This document shows positions 15,981-25,087 of a DNA stretch of 64,000 nucleotides, one piece after another (position 1 is the stretch's first letter; each line of letters begins with the position of its first letter). The notes beneath the pieces were generated by a model. It searched no databases, had not been told where the DNA came from, and saw only the letters and a list, made by a program, of their open reading frames with translations. Source of the stretch: Paenibacillus ginsengarvi. Its GTDB lineage: Bacteria; Bacillota; Bacilli; Paenibacillales; NBRC-103111. The translations under genes and the position numbers were made by a program. The stretch is taken from positions 62,001-126,000 of the forward strand of contig NZ_RBAH01000009.1 in NCBI RefSeq assembly GCF_003626695.1, given 5' to 3'.

Positions 15981-18215
15981 ATGTGGAAATCAAGAGCCGG
16001 ATCGGTTTCCATCTCGCTCATTTTACTGATTGCGCCTTTATTTACGTTTCATGCCGCCTTGATTGACGCGGCCCGCGTGCAAATGGGAGAACGTCAAGCC
16101 GAGACGGCAACGAAGACTGCGCTTCGCTCGGTGCTGTCCGCCTACGATCCGACGCTCAGAGGATACGGCTTGTTCGCCGTCGGGCTTAATCCGGCAGCAA
16201 GCTCGGATTTGTTTGAGCAGGTGCTAACCGAGAACCTGAACACCGGCGGAAACGGCTCGTTCAGCGTGGTTCAGCCTTCTTTCGTATCCGCAAAGCTTCA
16301 GCCGCTGTATACGCTGGGCAATCAGTCCGTGTTCGGCAGGCAGGTGCTGGAGGAAATGAAGTACCGGGCGCCTGTCGAGTTCGCGCTTGGCGTTACGGAC
16401 AAGCTGACCGGCAAATCGGGAGCGGCATCGATGCTTGGCGGCGTATCGCAATTCGCAAAGCAGGCGGGTAACATCGAGACACTGATCGAACAGCGGGATG
16501 ACGAGCTGGACGCGGCCTGGTCGGCCTCGCGCGAAGCGGTCGCGAAAGCGTCGACCTACGAAGCGTATTATGCGAAAAAGCTGGAACGGCTGGACGAGCT
16601 ATGCCGGTTGATCGGCCTTCGCACCGCGGAAGATCTGAATCGGGATATTCGCGCTCTGAAAGCGCAGGCCGATTCGCTCCAGCAGGCGATTCGGGAAAGG
16701 CAGGCAGGACTTGCCGGACTGCTTCAGGCGGGTGTTCAAGCCGTCGAACAACTGATCGCGATTCAGCAAGCTATTGGTGAGCTTGAAAGAAAACTAGGAG
16801 ATATTCAGAAGCAAATCGGCGATCTGGAGCTTATTCTGCGGTATATCGCCGAGTATACACTGCTGATGAACACGACGAAGCTGGAGGCGGAGCGGGACCG
16901 GATCGCGATGAGCGACAGAGTGAGCCGGATTTTCGAGAAACTCGACCGGGCCAAATCGCTGGACGATCAGATTCGCGCGGAGCTCACTGTGCCGGCCGAT
17001 TCCGGCATCGCTGTGGATGCCCTGGCAGCGGCAACGATGCCGGATTCGTACTACGTCAAGTACAAAACCGGTGCCGGCGGGCTCGGGGCGTTGTTCAGCG
17101 GCTTTGAAACCGCATTGTCCGTCACGGCGCTATTTGTCGGTGAAAACAAATTCGATTCGGCGAGGAAACAAGATCTGGATGCATCGAACGAGGCATACGG
17201 GCAAAAGGCGCAGCAATTCGCGGCGGAGCAAGGCGCTGAGGAAAACAAACGCACGGCAGCGAAAGACAGCGTATCGAAGCGAAAAAAAGAAGAAAAGCTG
17301 CGGTATGCGCAAATTTGGGACGAGCTTCGCAAAATTTGGGCGGATTGCGGCAGCGATTCGACGGCAGCCTATGCAAGGCTTGAAGTGGGAGATCCGGCCT
17401 CGGGGGAAGTCTCTTTGAACCGCAAATATGCGGATTACAACCGGATCGAATCGGCTCAGGCTGCGGCGAATGCGGAGATGGGAGATTCGGATACGGCGAT
17501 TCAAAAAACGACGGGGTTGATCGACAAGCTGCTTGGCGGCATCGGCTCGGCTGCCGGCCAATTTCGCGACGAGTTGTACTACAATGAATACGCGCTGACG
17601 AAATTCAACTACCGAACTTACGGGAAGGAGATTGGACCGGACGGCTATCCCAAGCCGGATTACGAAAGCTCGCAGCGGGAAAGTCACGAGCTTGAGACGC
17701 AGGAAGCGGAATATTTGATCTACGGGCTCAATTCCTGCCTGAAAAATCAGTCGGCCGCCTACGCGGAAATGTTCGCCATCCGGCTGGCCGTGCGGACGGC
17801 GGAAGCGCTGATGGCCCCGGAATCGAAGGTCGTAACGATGGGCAATCCGCTGCTGACGTTGTTGTGGGCGCTCGCGGAAGGAGCCGGCCGTGCGTACGTG
17901 GATATGACGAAGCTCGTCAGCGGCGAGGAAGTGCAGGTTAGCGATAAAACGCCAGCCGCGCTAACGATGAACTACAAAGACTACTTACGGCTGTTCCTGA
18001 TGCTCCATACGAAGCGCGAGCCGATGATGACACGGATGCAGAGCTTGATCGAACTGAACACGAATCAGGACTTACGGCAATCGGCCGCGTACATGCAAGT
18101 TCGTACGGAAACGAGGGTTGGGTTATGGTTTATGCCATTTACGCTGTCCGCGTTCGGCTACCCGGTCCAGGGCAACCAAGCTCAAGTGACGAAGTCTGCG
18201 ATGCTTTCGTATTAA
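15981..18215 (+). CDS. Large TadG-like pilus-associated protein
   Basis: The 744-aa protein has an N-terminal TadG-like segment: a short basic start, then AGSVSISLILLIAPLFTF and LIDAARVQ. This is typical of TadG/TadE-type proteins, whose bulk lies outside the membrane. Residues about 210-340 are strongly heptad-like (repeated LQQAI, ELERKLGDIQKQIGDLE), predicting a long coiled coil, and Lys/Glu-rich helices follow (about 400-450). No von Willebrand A domain was recognised. It may be an extracellular scaffold or adhesin of the pilus. The ribosome binding site GGGAGG lies 8-9 bases upstream. Confidence 0.7.
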   Translation: MWKSRAGSVSISLILLIAPLFTFHAALIDAARVQMGERQAETATKTALRSVLSAYDPTLRGYGLFAVGLNPAASSDLFEQVLTENLNTGGNGSFSVVQPSFVSAKLQPLYTLGNQSVFGRQVLEEMKYRAPVEFALGVTDKLTGKSGAASMLGGVSQFAKQAGNIETLIEQRDDELDAAWSASREAVAKASTYEAYYAKKLERLDELCRLIGLRTAEDLNRDIRALKAQADSLQQAIRERQAGLAGLLQAGVQAVEQLIAIQQAIGELERKLGDIQKQIGDLELILRYIAEYTLLMNTTKLEAERDRIAMSDRVSRIFEKLDRAKSLDDQIRAELTVPADSGIAVDALAAATMPDSYYVKYKTGAGGLGALFSGFETALSVTALFVGENKFDSARKQDLDASNEAYGQKAQQFAAEQGAEENKRTAAKDSVSKRKKEEKLRYAQIWDELRKIWADCGSDSTAAYARLEVGDPASGEVSLNRKYADYNRIESAQAAANAEMGDSDTAIQKTTGLIDKLLGGIGSAAGQFRDELYYNEYALTKFNYRTYGKEIGPDGYPKPDYESSQRESHELETQEAEYLIYGLNSCLKNQSAAYAEMFAIRLAVRTAEALMAPESKVVTMGNPLLTLLWALAEGAGRAYVDMTKLVSGEEVQVSDKTPAALTMNYKDYLRLFLMLHTKREPMMTRMQSLIELNTNQDLRQSAAYMQVRTETRVGLWFMPFTLSAFGYPVQGNQAQVTKSAMLSY

Positions 18216-18265
18216 CATGGCCTGGGGCCCGAGACACTAAATTTTGAAGCCAGGGGGGAATTCGG

Positions 18266-18967
18266 ATCAAAGAAACGATCGGGCCTCCCGCCAGATGCGG
18301 GAGCTGGCATAAGCTTGTTCGGGGGGAAACAGGCAGCGTAAGCCTGGAGGCTACCGTCGTCTTCCCCTTTTTTCTAGCCTTCGTATTAGCGCTCGTATGT
18401 TTGATTAAGCTGACTGTGGCAGATATGGCTTTGCAGCACGCGGTGACGGAAACCGCCAAGCAGATGGCGGCGAGCGCCTATCCGGTCGAGCTTCTGGCGA
18501 ACGAAGCGAAGCAGGCGTATTCGCAGAGCAGCGTCGGCGTTACGGCCGGAGAGTGGCTCGGCAAAATAACCGCGGCCCGCGATAAGCTGCTGCAAGGCGA
18601 GCAGTGGGCGGAGGATTATAAAGCGTTCATTCCCGATTTTGCCGTGCAGCTCGTCGAGTGGGAGCAGGTGAAGCGGGAGCAGACCGAACAGATGGCCCAG
18701 GATGAGGTCGCTCAATTCTTTGAGGAAAGGATTGCGCCTTTGATCAGATCGGCTTTCAAGCAAGCGGTACTGCGTTATGCGGATGCGAATGTGCTGAAGG
18801 CAGATAGGCTGACCGTCACTGAGGTCGAGCTGCCGAGCTTTACGGAGCCGGATAAGAAGTTTATCGGCATTACGGCACAGTATGCTGTGAAGCTGCCGAT
18901 ACCGTTTGTAAACAAGTCGATCACGCTTCGCAAGAAAGCGTATGAGCGAATATGGACCGGAGCTTGA
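18266..18967 (+). CDS. TadE-like pseudopilin with no canonical start codon
   Basis: The frame is open from 18248 and encodes a clear class III pseudopilin signal, GETG then SVSLE followed by the helix AFVLALVCLIKLTV. No ATG, GTG or TTG occurs in frame before TTG 18401, which would delete that signal. GGGGGG at 18253-18258 lies 7 bases before ATC 18266 (ATT 18260 is an alternative), so a rare start or a sequence error is likely; the 5' boundary given here is an inference. The C-terminal half is helical and Glu/Lys-rich. It abuts the prepilin peptidase gene and probably forms a minor pilus component. Confidence 0.6.
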   Translation: MKETIGPPARCGSWHKLVRGETGSVSLEATVVFPFFLAFVLALVCLIKLTVADMALQHAVTETAKQMAASAYPVELLANEAKQAYSQSSVGVTAGEWLGKITAARDKLLQGEQWAEDYKAFIPDFAVQLVEWEQVKREQTEQMAQDEVAQFFEERIAPLIRSAFKQAVLRYADANVLKADRLTVTEVELPSFTEPDKKFIGITAQYAVKLPIPFVNKSITLRKKAYERIWTGA

Positions 18968-19501
18968 ATGCGGTTAGGAGGAGCCCTATTGATCATTGCA
19001 GCATTGGCGGTACTGCTGGCGCTTACGCTTTATCACGATTGGAAAGAAAATAAAATACCGAACCGTTACACCGTGGCCGGTATCGCAGCCGGGCTGCTGT
19101 ACCACGGCTCGCTTGGCGGATGGAGCGGCCTGTTGAACGCAGCTCTCGGTCTTGTAACCGGCTTCGGCATCATGCTTGTGCTGTATGTATTCAAAGCGGT
19201 AGGCGCGGGAGATGTGAAGCTGTTCGGCGCGATCGGGGCGATGACCGGAGGGGCATTTGTACTGAACGGCGCCATCAATTCGATCTTGTTCGCGGCCGTT
19301 ATCGGCCTGGCTATGATTGCTTATCGCCGGGAGCTGGCGGCAAGACTCGGCAACACGTTCGCCTTGCTGTTTAATCTGCTGCTCCAGCGGGATACGGCAG
19401 GGCTGGTCGCCTATCGGAGCCAAGCGGCGACATTCCCGTTTATGTATGCGGTGCTGCCCGGTATCGCCTTCACCTTTACCTATTGCTATCCCGCCTTATG
19501 A
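18968..19501 (+). CDS. tadV: Prepilin peptidase, A24 family (TadV/CpaA)
   Basis: A 177-aa integral membrane aspartic protease. The two catalytic aspartates are D24 in YHDWKENKIPNR and D82 in the family GxGD motif, here GAGDVKLFGA. Several hydrophobic segments surround them. It lacks the N-terminal methylase domain of PilD, as is usual for TadV. Expected substrates are the pilin at 14602 and the pseudopilins at 14829 and 18266. It starts immediately after the TadE-like gene; its stop lies at the ribosome binding site of the FHA gene. Confidence 0.92.
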   Translation: MRLGGALLIIAALAVLLALTLYHDWKENKIPNRYTVAGIAAGLLYHGSLGGWSGLLNAALGLVTGFGIMLVLYVFKAVGAGDVKLFGAIGAMTGGAFVLNGAINSILFAAVIGLAMIAYRRELAARLGNTFALLFNLLLQRDTAGLVAYRSQAATFPFMYAVLPGIAFTFTYCYPAL

Positions 19502-19512
19502 AGGAGGCCACG

Positions 19513-21156
19513 ATGGAACGAACGCTATATGGTTTCCGCTATGATTATATCCGGCATCGCGGCACTTGCCTCGTCTTGTGGGGGGAAGAACCATTAAGCC
19601 GCAGCGCGTTGGCAAGAATCGAGCTGCTTATGCTGGAAAATAACGAAATAGCCGGGCTGCTTCCTTTCGAGGCGGAAGAAATCGATAAGACGGTCAGACT
19701 GCGTTATAACATAACCGGCAAGACCATGCTTTCGAAGTGGATGAAGACCGGAAAAATGAACCTGGCCTCTTACTACAAATTGCTGCTCCGGTGCGCCCAG
19801 GCGATCGACGACGGCAAAAGCTACATGCTGCGGGAAGAGGGATACTGGCTGCACGAAGATTTTATGTTCGTCGATGACGGCGGCGAGGGCGGCCCGGATC
19901 TGGTGTATGTCCCCGCTGCAAGTGTGGGTGGCAAGCCCGGTGTGCGGGAGCAATTCAAGGAGCTGGCGCTGCGGCTGTCAGCCTGTATCGAGTTTATCGA
20001 AGGGCCGGGATTTTCTTCGCTTATGGCCGCGCTTCATCGCGAACGATTGGAATTTGGAGAAATCCGTAAGCTGCTCGGCGACTTGCTTCGAACGGACAAT
20101 GCGGAACGTTCTACATCTGAACGAAGCCGAGTGGGGGCCGCTGGTGTGGAGCAACTGCCGAAAGCCGAGCCGAACGAAGCTTGGGCACGGGAGGCAGCGT
20201 CCGAACCGAGCGATGACGATACCCGTGTCCGGCTGCCGGATTGGATCAGGCCGGGGCCGTTTCCCGATTTTGGCGTTTCGCCGGATGAAAAACCCAGCCG
20301 GGCACCCGTGACCGATGATGAGGAGGACGGGAAACGGCCAATCCCGGAATCTGACGATACTACGCAAACCGCCAAGCAAAAATGGCTCGGCTTCGCCGCC
20401 GCTGCCGCTGTGCTCCTGCTGCTGTGGAGCTTTTACCCGGAGAACGCGCCGGAAGGGGCGGTTAACATTTGGGGCGGACTGACGCTGCTCGTTTTGGACG
20501 CGGTTTTCGTCTGGATTCGGCTTCGTCCCGCGTTTGCCCCTTCCAAGGGATTACAGACGCTGGCTCGCTCCTACAGGGAGATGGAGGAGCGCGAGATGAC
20601 CGGCTTAACGGGATATTTGCCGGTAAAGTCCAAGAAAAGCGTGACGATGACGGCTTCGATTCCGGCCGTGCGCGAACCGAATCATCCTGTTAGTCAAGCG
20701 GCGATTTCCTTACCCTACAAGCCGCCGAGCGACACCGCAAGTGATCGCACTACTCTACTGCGCCCCCCGGATGCAACGGTTCTGCTCCGACCGGGGGATC
20801 GCCAAGGCGAGCATGGGGCCGGCGGCGATCCAGAGCAGAAGCGGCAGTGCCCTTATCTGGAAATAAGCAAAGACGGTGAAACGAAACGTTTCGATATGCC
20901 CTGCGAGCGGTTCCTTATCGGCAGGCAATCCGGCGCCGTCGATTATGCTGACGATACGGCCGGCGTGTCAAAACTGCATGTGGAGATCGGACGCGAACAG
21001 ACCGAATACGCTGCGAAAGATCTCGGCTCCAAAAACGGAACGTTGTGGAACAACGAGCCGATGGTGCCGTACAAAAGCTATAAGCTGAGTGACGGAGACC
21101 GCTTGCAAATCGTAGGCACCCGCATCGTTTTTCGGCTCGGGACAGACTCGGAGTGA
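19513..21156 (+). CDS. DUF6382-like membrane protein with C-terminal FHA domain
   Basis: The start at 19513 follows AAGGAGG by 5 bases. The 547-aa protein has an N-terminal domain of about 190 residues that resembles DUF6382, an acidic linker, two adjacent membrane segments (about residues 290-340) and a second linker. The C-terminal FHA domain (about 465-545) shows FLIGRQ, VSKLHVEI, DLGSKNGTLWN and LSDGDRL, which include the phosphothreonine-binding Arg, Ser/His and Asn. It closes the Tad locus, 12 kb from the kinase that opens it, so it is the natural reader of that kinase's phosphorylation. No terminator with a T-run follows. Confidence 0.82.
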   Translation: MERTLYGFRYDYIRHRGTCLVLWGEEPLSRSALARIELLMLENNEIAGLLPFEAEEIDKTVRLRYNITGKTMLSKWMKTGKMNLASYYKLLLRCAQAIDDGKSYMLREEGYWLHEDFMFVDDGGEGGPDLVYVPAASVGGKPGVREQFKELALRLSACIEFIEGPGFSSLMAALHRERLEFGEIRKLLGDLLRTDNAERSTSERSRVGAAGVEQLPKAEPNEAWAREAASEPSDDDTRVRLPDWIRPGPFPDFGVSPDEKPSRAPVTDDEEDGKRPIPESDDTTQTAKQKWLGFAAAAAVLLLLWSFYPENAPEGAVNIWGGLTLLVLDAVFVWIRLRPAFAPSKGLQTLARSYREMEEREMTGLTGYLPVKSKKSVTMTASIPAVREPNHPVSQAAISLPYKPPSDTASDRTTLLRPPDATVLLRPGDRQGEHGAGGDPEQKRQCPYLEISKDGETKRFDMPCERFLIGRQSGAVDYADDTAGVSKLHVEIGREQTEYAAKDLGSKNGTLWNNEPMVPYKSYKLSDGDRLQIVGTRIVFRLGTDSE

Positions 21157-21182
21157 GCGAAGGCTCCGGGTCTTGTCGCCGT

Positions 21183-21205
21183 TTTGCAGCAAAAGTTGCT
21201 GCAAA
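21183..21205 (+). repeat. Perfect 8-bp hairpin after the Tad locus
   Basis: TTTGCAGC (21183-21190) and GCTGCAAA (21198-21205) form a stem with a 7-base loop. No T-run follows, so it is not a standard terminator, although it lies where the Tad transcript should end. Confidence 0.5.
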
Positions 21206-21220
21206 CACCAGTCCGGATCT

Positions 21221-21249
21221 TTGAAGCCGCTCCCAAACTATGCTATACT
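21221..21249 (+). promoter_or_regulatory. SigA-type promoter for the ABC-F gene
   Basis: TTGAAG (21221-21226), 17 bases, TATACT (21244-21249) with an upstream TGC extended -10. The ABC-F start is 44 bases downstream. Confidence 0.65.
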
Positions 21250-21292
21250 ACTAAGTTGATAGCATGAAATTACATTGGGGGTATGTACGTAC

Positions 21293-22909
21293 ATGATCAG
21301 CACCAACAATGTGACGCTTCGCTACGGCAAACGCGCCTTGTTCGAAGACGTTAACATAAAGTTTACACCGGGCAACTGCTACGGCTTGATTGGAGCGAAC
21401 GGAGCCGGCAAATCGACGTTCCTCAAAATTTTGTCCGGTGAAATCGAGCCGAATAGCGGAGAAGTATTCATCACTCCGGGCGAGCGACTCGCGGTACTGA
21501 AGCAGAACCATTTCGAGTTCGACGAAATCGGCGTGCTGAAAACGGTCATTATGGGCCATAAACAGCTCTTCTCTATTATGGAAGAAAAGGATGCGCTGTA
21601 TGCGAAGCCGGATTTCTCCGAAGAGGACGGCATGCGCGCCGCCGAGCTGGAAGGCGAATTCCAGGAGTTGAATGGTTGGGAAGCGGAGTCGGATGCGGCT
21701 TCCTTGCTGCTAGGTCTCGGTATCGGAACGGATCTGCACGACAGGCAAATGAAAGAGTTGAGCGGCAACGAGAAAGTACGCGTGCTGCTGGCGCAAGCGC
21801 TGTTCGGCAATCCGCAAAACTTGCTGCTTGACGAGCCTACGAACCATTTGGACATCGAATCGATCAACTGGCTTGTCAACTTTCTTGGCCGCTTCGAAGG
21901 CACTGTTATCGTTGTATCCCATGACCGTCACTTCCTGAACGAGGTTTGTTCGCATATCGCGGATATCGATTTCGGTAAAATTCAGCTTTATGTTGGCAAC
22001 TACGACTTCTGGTACGAATCGAGCCAGCTTGCGCTCAAGCTCGTCCGCGATGCGAACAAGAAGGTGGATGAGAAACGCAAAGAGCTCGAAGCGTTTATTG
22101 CCAGATTCAGCGCCAACGCGTCCAAATCGAAGCAGGCTACCTCGCGGAAAAAACAGCTCGAGAAGCTTACGCTCGAAGATATTCGTCCGTCGAACCGCAA
22201 ATATCCGTACATCAACTTCAAACCGGAACGCGAAGCCGGTAAAAATATTTTGACGGTGGACCGGATTAGCAAAGCGATTGACGGCGAGAAAGTGCTCGAC
22301 AAAGTCGGCTTCGTCGTCAACAAAGGGGACAAAATCGCGCTAGTCGGACCGAACGGCGCTGCTAAATCGACTTTGTTCCAAGTTGTTGCAGGTGAGCTGG
22401 TAGCGGACGAAGGCGAATACACCTGGGGCGTAACAACGACGCAGGCATACTTCCCGAAAGACAACAGCTCGTACTTCGAGGGCGTAGAGCTTACGCTCGT
22501 CGATTGGCTGCGCCAGTATTCGAAAGATCAGGACGAGACGTTTATTCGCGGCTTCCTCGGCCGGATGTTGTTCTCCGGTGAAGAATCGCTCAAAAAAGCG
22601 TCTGTGCTGTCCGGGGGCGAAAAAGTCCGCTGCATGTTGTCCAAAATGATGCTTAGCGGCGCGAATGTGCTGTTGCTCGACGAGCCGACGAACCACCTTG
22701 ATCTCGAATCGATTACCGCACTCAACAACGGACTGATCGATACGGACGCAACGATGCTGTTCGTTTCGCACGACTGGCAGTTCATTCAGACGATCGCCAA
22801 CCGGATTATCGAGATCACGCCGAAGGGCTTGATCGACCGCCAGATGACGTATGAGGAGTATTTGAATAACGAAGACGTGAAGAAGCTTCGCGAATCGTTA
22901 TACGCTTGA
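21293..22909 (+). CDS. ABC-F family ATPase (YkpA/YbiT-like)
   Basis: The 538-aa soluble protein has two ABC domains joined by a basic helical linker (about 235-310). First domain: Walker A GANGAGKST, signature LSGNEK, Walker B LLLDEPTNHLD. Second domain: Walker A GPNGAAKST, signature LSGGEK, LLLDEPTNHLD. The LDEPTNHLD motif and lack of membrane segments define ABC-F proteins, which act at the ribosome on stalled or stressed translation. Length fits YkpA/YbiT rather than the antibiotic-resistance subfamilies. GGGGG lies 11 bases before ATG 21293; the in-frame TTG at 21275 would overlap that site. Confidence 0.9.
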   Translation: MISTNNVTLRYGKRALFEDVNIKFTPGNCYGLIGANGAGKSTFLKILSGEIEPNSGEVFITPGERLAVLKQNHFEFDEIGVLKTVIMGHKQLFSIMEEKDALYAKPDFSEEDGMRAAELEGEFQELNGWEAESDAASLLLGLGIGTDLHDRQMKELSGNEKVRVLLAQALFGNPQNLLLDEPTNHLDIESINWLVNFLGRFEGTVIVVSHDRHFLNEVCSHIADIDFGKIQLYVGNYDFWYESSQLALKLVRDANKKVDEKRKELEAFIARFSANASKSKQATSRKKQLEKLTLEDIRPSNRKYPYINFKPEREAGKNILTVDRISKAIDGEKVLDKVGFVVNKGDKIALVGPNGAAKSTLFQVVAGELVADEGEYTWGVTTTQAYFPKDNSSYFEGVELTLVDWLRQYSKDQDETFIRGFLGRMLFSGEESLKKASVLSGGEKVRCMLSKMMLSGANVLLLDEPTNHLDLESITALNNGLIDTDATMLFVSHDWQFIQTIANRIIEITPKGLIDRQMTYEEYLNNEDVKKLRESLYA

Positions 22910-23047
22910 TAGGCGGCGGGGGGACGGCATCGTGGTTCTCCCGCTTTTCCTGTTCCGCCGGAAGGAGGAGCCGGCTGGGCGTCGTATTGTATATATGTAT
23001 ATAGTACCGAACGGCGGTTGCCGATGCAGCCAAGATAGGAGGAGCGC

Positions 23048-23569
23048 ATGTTTGATCCGACGATTTATGAAAACCTGAAAGTCGTGTTCGAAGGAGCCGT
23101 TTACGACCTCGATCTGGACGGTCAGATCGTCGTCGTTCATCGCTCGGACCTAATCGACCTGGCCTCGATGTCCAGAAGCTACTTGATCCGGTTTCGGATG
23201 AAAGACGGCAGAAGCTGGGCCGAGCTTCGCCTTTCCGCTGAACTGCTGGACATGGCCGGCGAGAAGCTGGAGTGGCGCAACGTGCTGCCGGGCTGCAGAC
23301 TGGAGCTTGTCTTCGGCCTCACGCTGCGCAACCCGGTTACAGCGTGCAAAAACATTCAGGACATCATGGAGCAAATATGGGGCCGGGACACGACGATCAT
23401 CCAGACGTTGTCGTTCCGTTACGGCGACGACGGCTCGCGATGCCATAATGAAATCGGCGTCATTTTCGAGCGAAAAATCGGGGAAAGCCAGGTAGCCGAC
23501 ATCCCTGATCTGCTGGAGCACGCAGTCGCGACGCTGCGCCAGCTGGAGCCCTACAACATGGAGGAATGA
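23048..23569 (+). CDS. Conserved hypothetical protein, 173 aa
   Basis: I do not recognise a characterised family. The protein is soluble, moderately acidic and has no signal peptide or membrane segment. It appears beta-rich in the first 90 residues (VVFEGAVYDLDLDGQIVVVHRSDL) and helical later. GATAGGAGG gives a strong ribosome binding site. It is followed after one base by a thioredoxin-like gene and then kapB, so the three genes are probably co-transcribed. Confidence 0.7.
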   Translation: MFDPTIYENLKVVFEGAVYDLDLDGQIVVVHRSDLIDLASMSRSYLIRFRMKDGRSWAELRLSAELLDMAGEKLEWRNVLPGCRLELVFGLTLRNPVTACKNIQDIMEQIWGRDTTIIQTLSFRYGDDGSRCHNEIGVIFERKIGESQVADIPDLLEHAVATLRQLEPYNMEE

Positions 23570-23570
23570 C

Positions 23571-23912
23571 ATGCGGGAGCGGACAGAAGCGGAGCTTAGA
23601 CGCCAGACCACAAACGGCGATTCGTTCGCCGTTTTTTTGTACACGCCGTTATGCGGCACTTGCAAAGTAGCGGCCCGCATGCTGGATATCGTGCAAGCGA
23701 TGAGGCCGGATTGCGAGCCCGGGCAAGCTAACGTAAACGGGCTGCCCAAGCTGCTTCTGGAATGGCAGATCGAGAGCGTCCCTTGCCTCGTTCATATCGA
23801 AAATGGCCGGATCCGGCGCAAGCTGTACGCATTCGAATCGGTTGAGAACGTGCTGCAATTTCTGGAGCCGATCTACCTGAAATCGAACAGAAAGGATGAA
23901 CGGAGTTTATGA
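23571..23912 (+). CDS. Thioredoxin-like protein
   Basis: The 113-aa thioredoxin-fold protein has the redox motif CGTC after the strand AVFLYTPL and the cis-proline in SVPCLVHIE. It lacks a signal peptide, so it acts in the cytoplasm. It resembles the small YtpP-type thioredoxin-like proteins of Bacillus. It starts within a GGAGGAATGAC context behind the previous gene and overlaps kapB by 4 bases. The redox partner is unknown. Confidence 0.82.
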   Translation: MRERTEAELRRQTTNGDSFAVFLYTPLCGTCKVAARMLDIVQAMRPDCEPGQANVNGLPKLLLEWQIESVPCLVHIENGRIRRKLYAFESVENVLQFLEPIYLKSNRKDERSL

Positions 23913-24325
23913 ATGTAAACGATTATGTTACCGTCGAATACAAAACCGGCGCCTATATCGCCAAAGTCGTGGAAACGGCCCCGCCTCGCGCGCTGGTGGA
24001 GATTACGGCCGTTCTGAAACATCCGCAGCAAGGCGATCTTCATCATCCGTTTCAGGCGGACGTTCCGCTGTTTCACGAACGCAGAGCGGCGGCAAGCCGG
24101 GAAAAGGTGTGGGTGCTTTCATCCACGGTGAAAGCTTATAACGGCAGCGTTCCCGCTTATGACGAATCGCTGCGTGCGGCCTGGGAAGAAATGGTGCGAT
24201 CGCTGGAGCGGCTGGCACAGCCAGACCAAGGGCAGGAAAAAAACGATGGCGGCTCCGATCTGGCGTTATGGGCGGAGAGAGCGCTGCTGAATATGCGCCA
24301 GCTGCAAAAAGATTATTGGCGTTAA
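23909..24325 (+). CDS. kapB: KapB-like kinase-associated protein
   Basis: The 138-aa protein shows the KapB pattern: YKTGAYIAKVVE, LVEITAVLKHPQQGDLHHP, DVPLFHERRA and KAYNGSVPAYDESL. In Bacillus subtilis kapB lies beside kinB and is needed for KinB function in sporulation phosphorelay input. Here no kinB is adjacent and no lipobox cysteine is present at the N-terminus, so it is likely soluble. The nearest sensor kinase is an unrelated CitA-type protein 1.4 kb away on the other strand. Confidence 0.8.
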   Translation: MNVNDYVTVEYKTGAYIAKVVETAPPRALVEITAVLKHPQQGDLHHPFQADVPLFHERRAAASREKVWVLSSTVKAYNGSVPAYDESLRAAWEEMVRSLERLAQPDQGQEKNDGGSDLALWAERALLNMRQLQKDYWR

Positions 24326-24439
24326 TTATGCTCGGACTCAGCTTATTGCCGCGAAGGTGGAAATTGGCGTTTTTCCATACTGGCGATTGATGATACAATA
24401 AATCGAACATGCGATCATGTGCAACTGGAGGATCTAGTT

Positions 24440-25054
24440 ATGCTGACTATAGGAATTGCCGGCGGAACCGGCTCGGGAAAAACGACGGTGGCCGAAAAGC
24501 TGATTGAAGCGCTTGGACCGCAGAAAGTCGTTCTGCTATCGCAAGATTCATACTATGCCGACAATAGTCGTTTGCCGCTTAAAGAAAGAGAGCTGGTCAA
24601 TTACGACCATCCTGACGCGCTAGACGGCGAGCTGCTGCTGCAGCATCTGCGCCAGCTGAGAAATCATGAGGCGATCGAAATGCCGATCTACAATTTCACC
24701 ACCCATTCGAGAGAGCAGCAGACCATTGCCGTACAATCGAAACCGGTTGTGATTCTCGAGGGCATTCTCATATTTGCCGATCCGCTTATTCGCCAAGAGC
24801 TGGACATTAAGGTATTCGTCGATACGGACGCGGATGTACGCATCCTGAGACGGCTGTCGCGGGATATTCAGGAAAGAGGCCGGTCGGTCGAATCGGTGTT
24901 TCATCAATATTTGAACACGGTCAAGCCGATGCATGACGCCTTCGTCGAACCGTCCAAACGGTTTGCCGATCTGATCATCCCGGAGGGCGGTCGCAACAAT
25001 ATTGCGATCGGGTTGCTCACTTCGCGCATTCAAACCTATCTGCAAATGGGCTGA
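24440..25054 (+). CDS. udk: Uridine kinase
   Basis: The 204-aa P-loop kinase has [12 protein letters not shown] at the N-terminus, DSYYAD, NYDHPDALDGELL and PIYNFTTH, all typical of uridine/cytidine kinase in the pyrimidine salvage pathway. ATG 24440 sits 8 bases after GGAGG; the GTG at 24419 lies before that site and is rejected. A TGA-TACAAT box at 24391-24399 may be its -10, but no good -35 is seen. Confidence 0.92.
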   Translation: MLTIGIAGGTGSGKTTVAEKLIEALGPQKVVLLSQDSYYADNSRLPLKERELVNYDHPDALDGELLLQHLRQLRNHEAIEMPIYNFTTHSREQQTIAVQSKPVVILEGILIFADPLIRQELDIKVFVDTDADVRILRRLSRDIQERGRSVESVFHQYLNTVKPMHDAFVEPSKRFADLIIPEGGRNNIAIGLLTSRIQTYLQMG

Positions 25055-25087
25055 GACGCGCCAAATGACGGTAAGGAGCAAAGGCGA

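Noticed and set aside
21183..21205. Intrinsic terminator at the end of the Tad locus
   Set aside because: The 8-base stem is perfect but no T-run follows, so it was recorded only as a hairpin.
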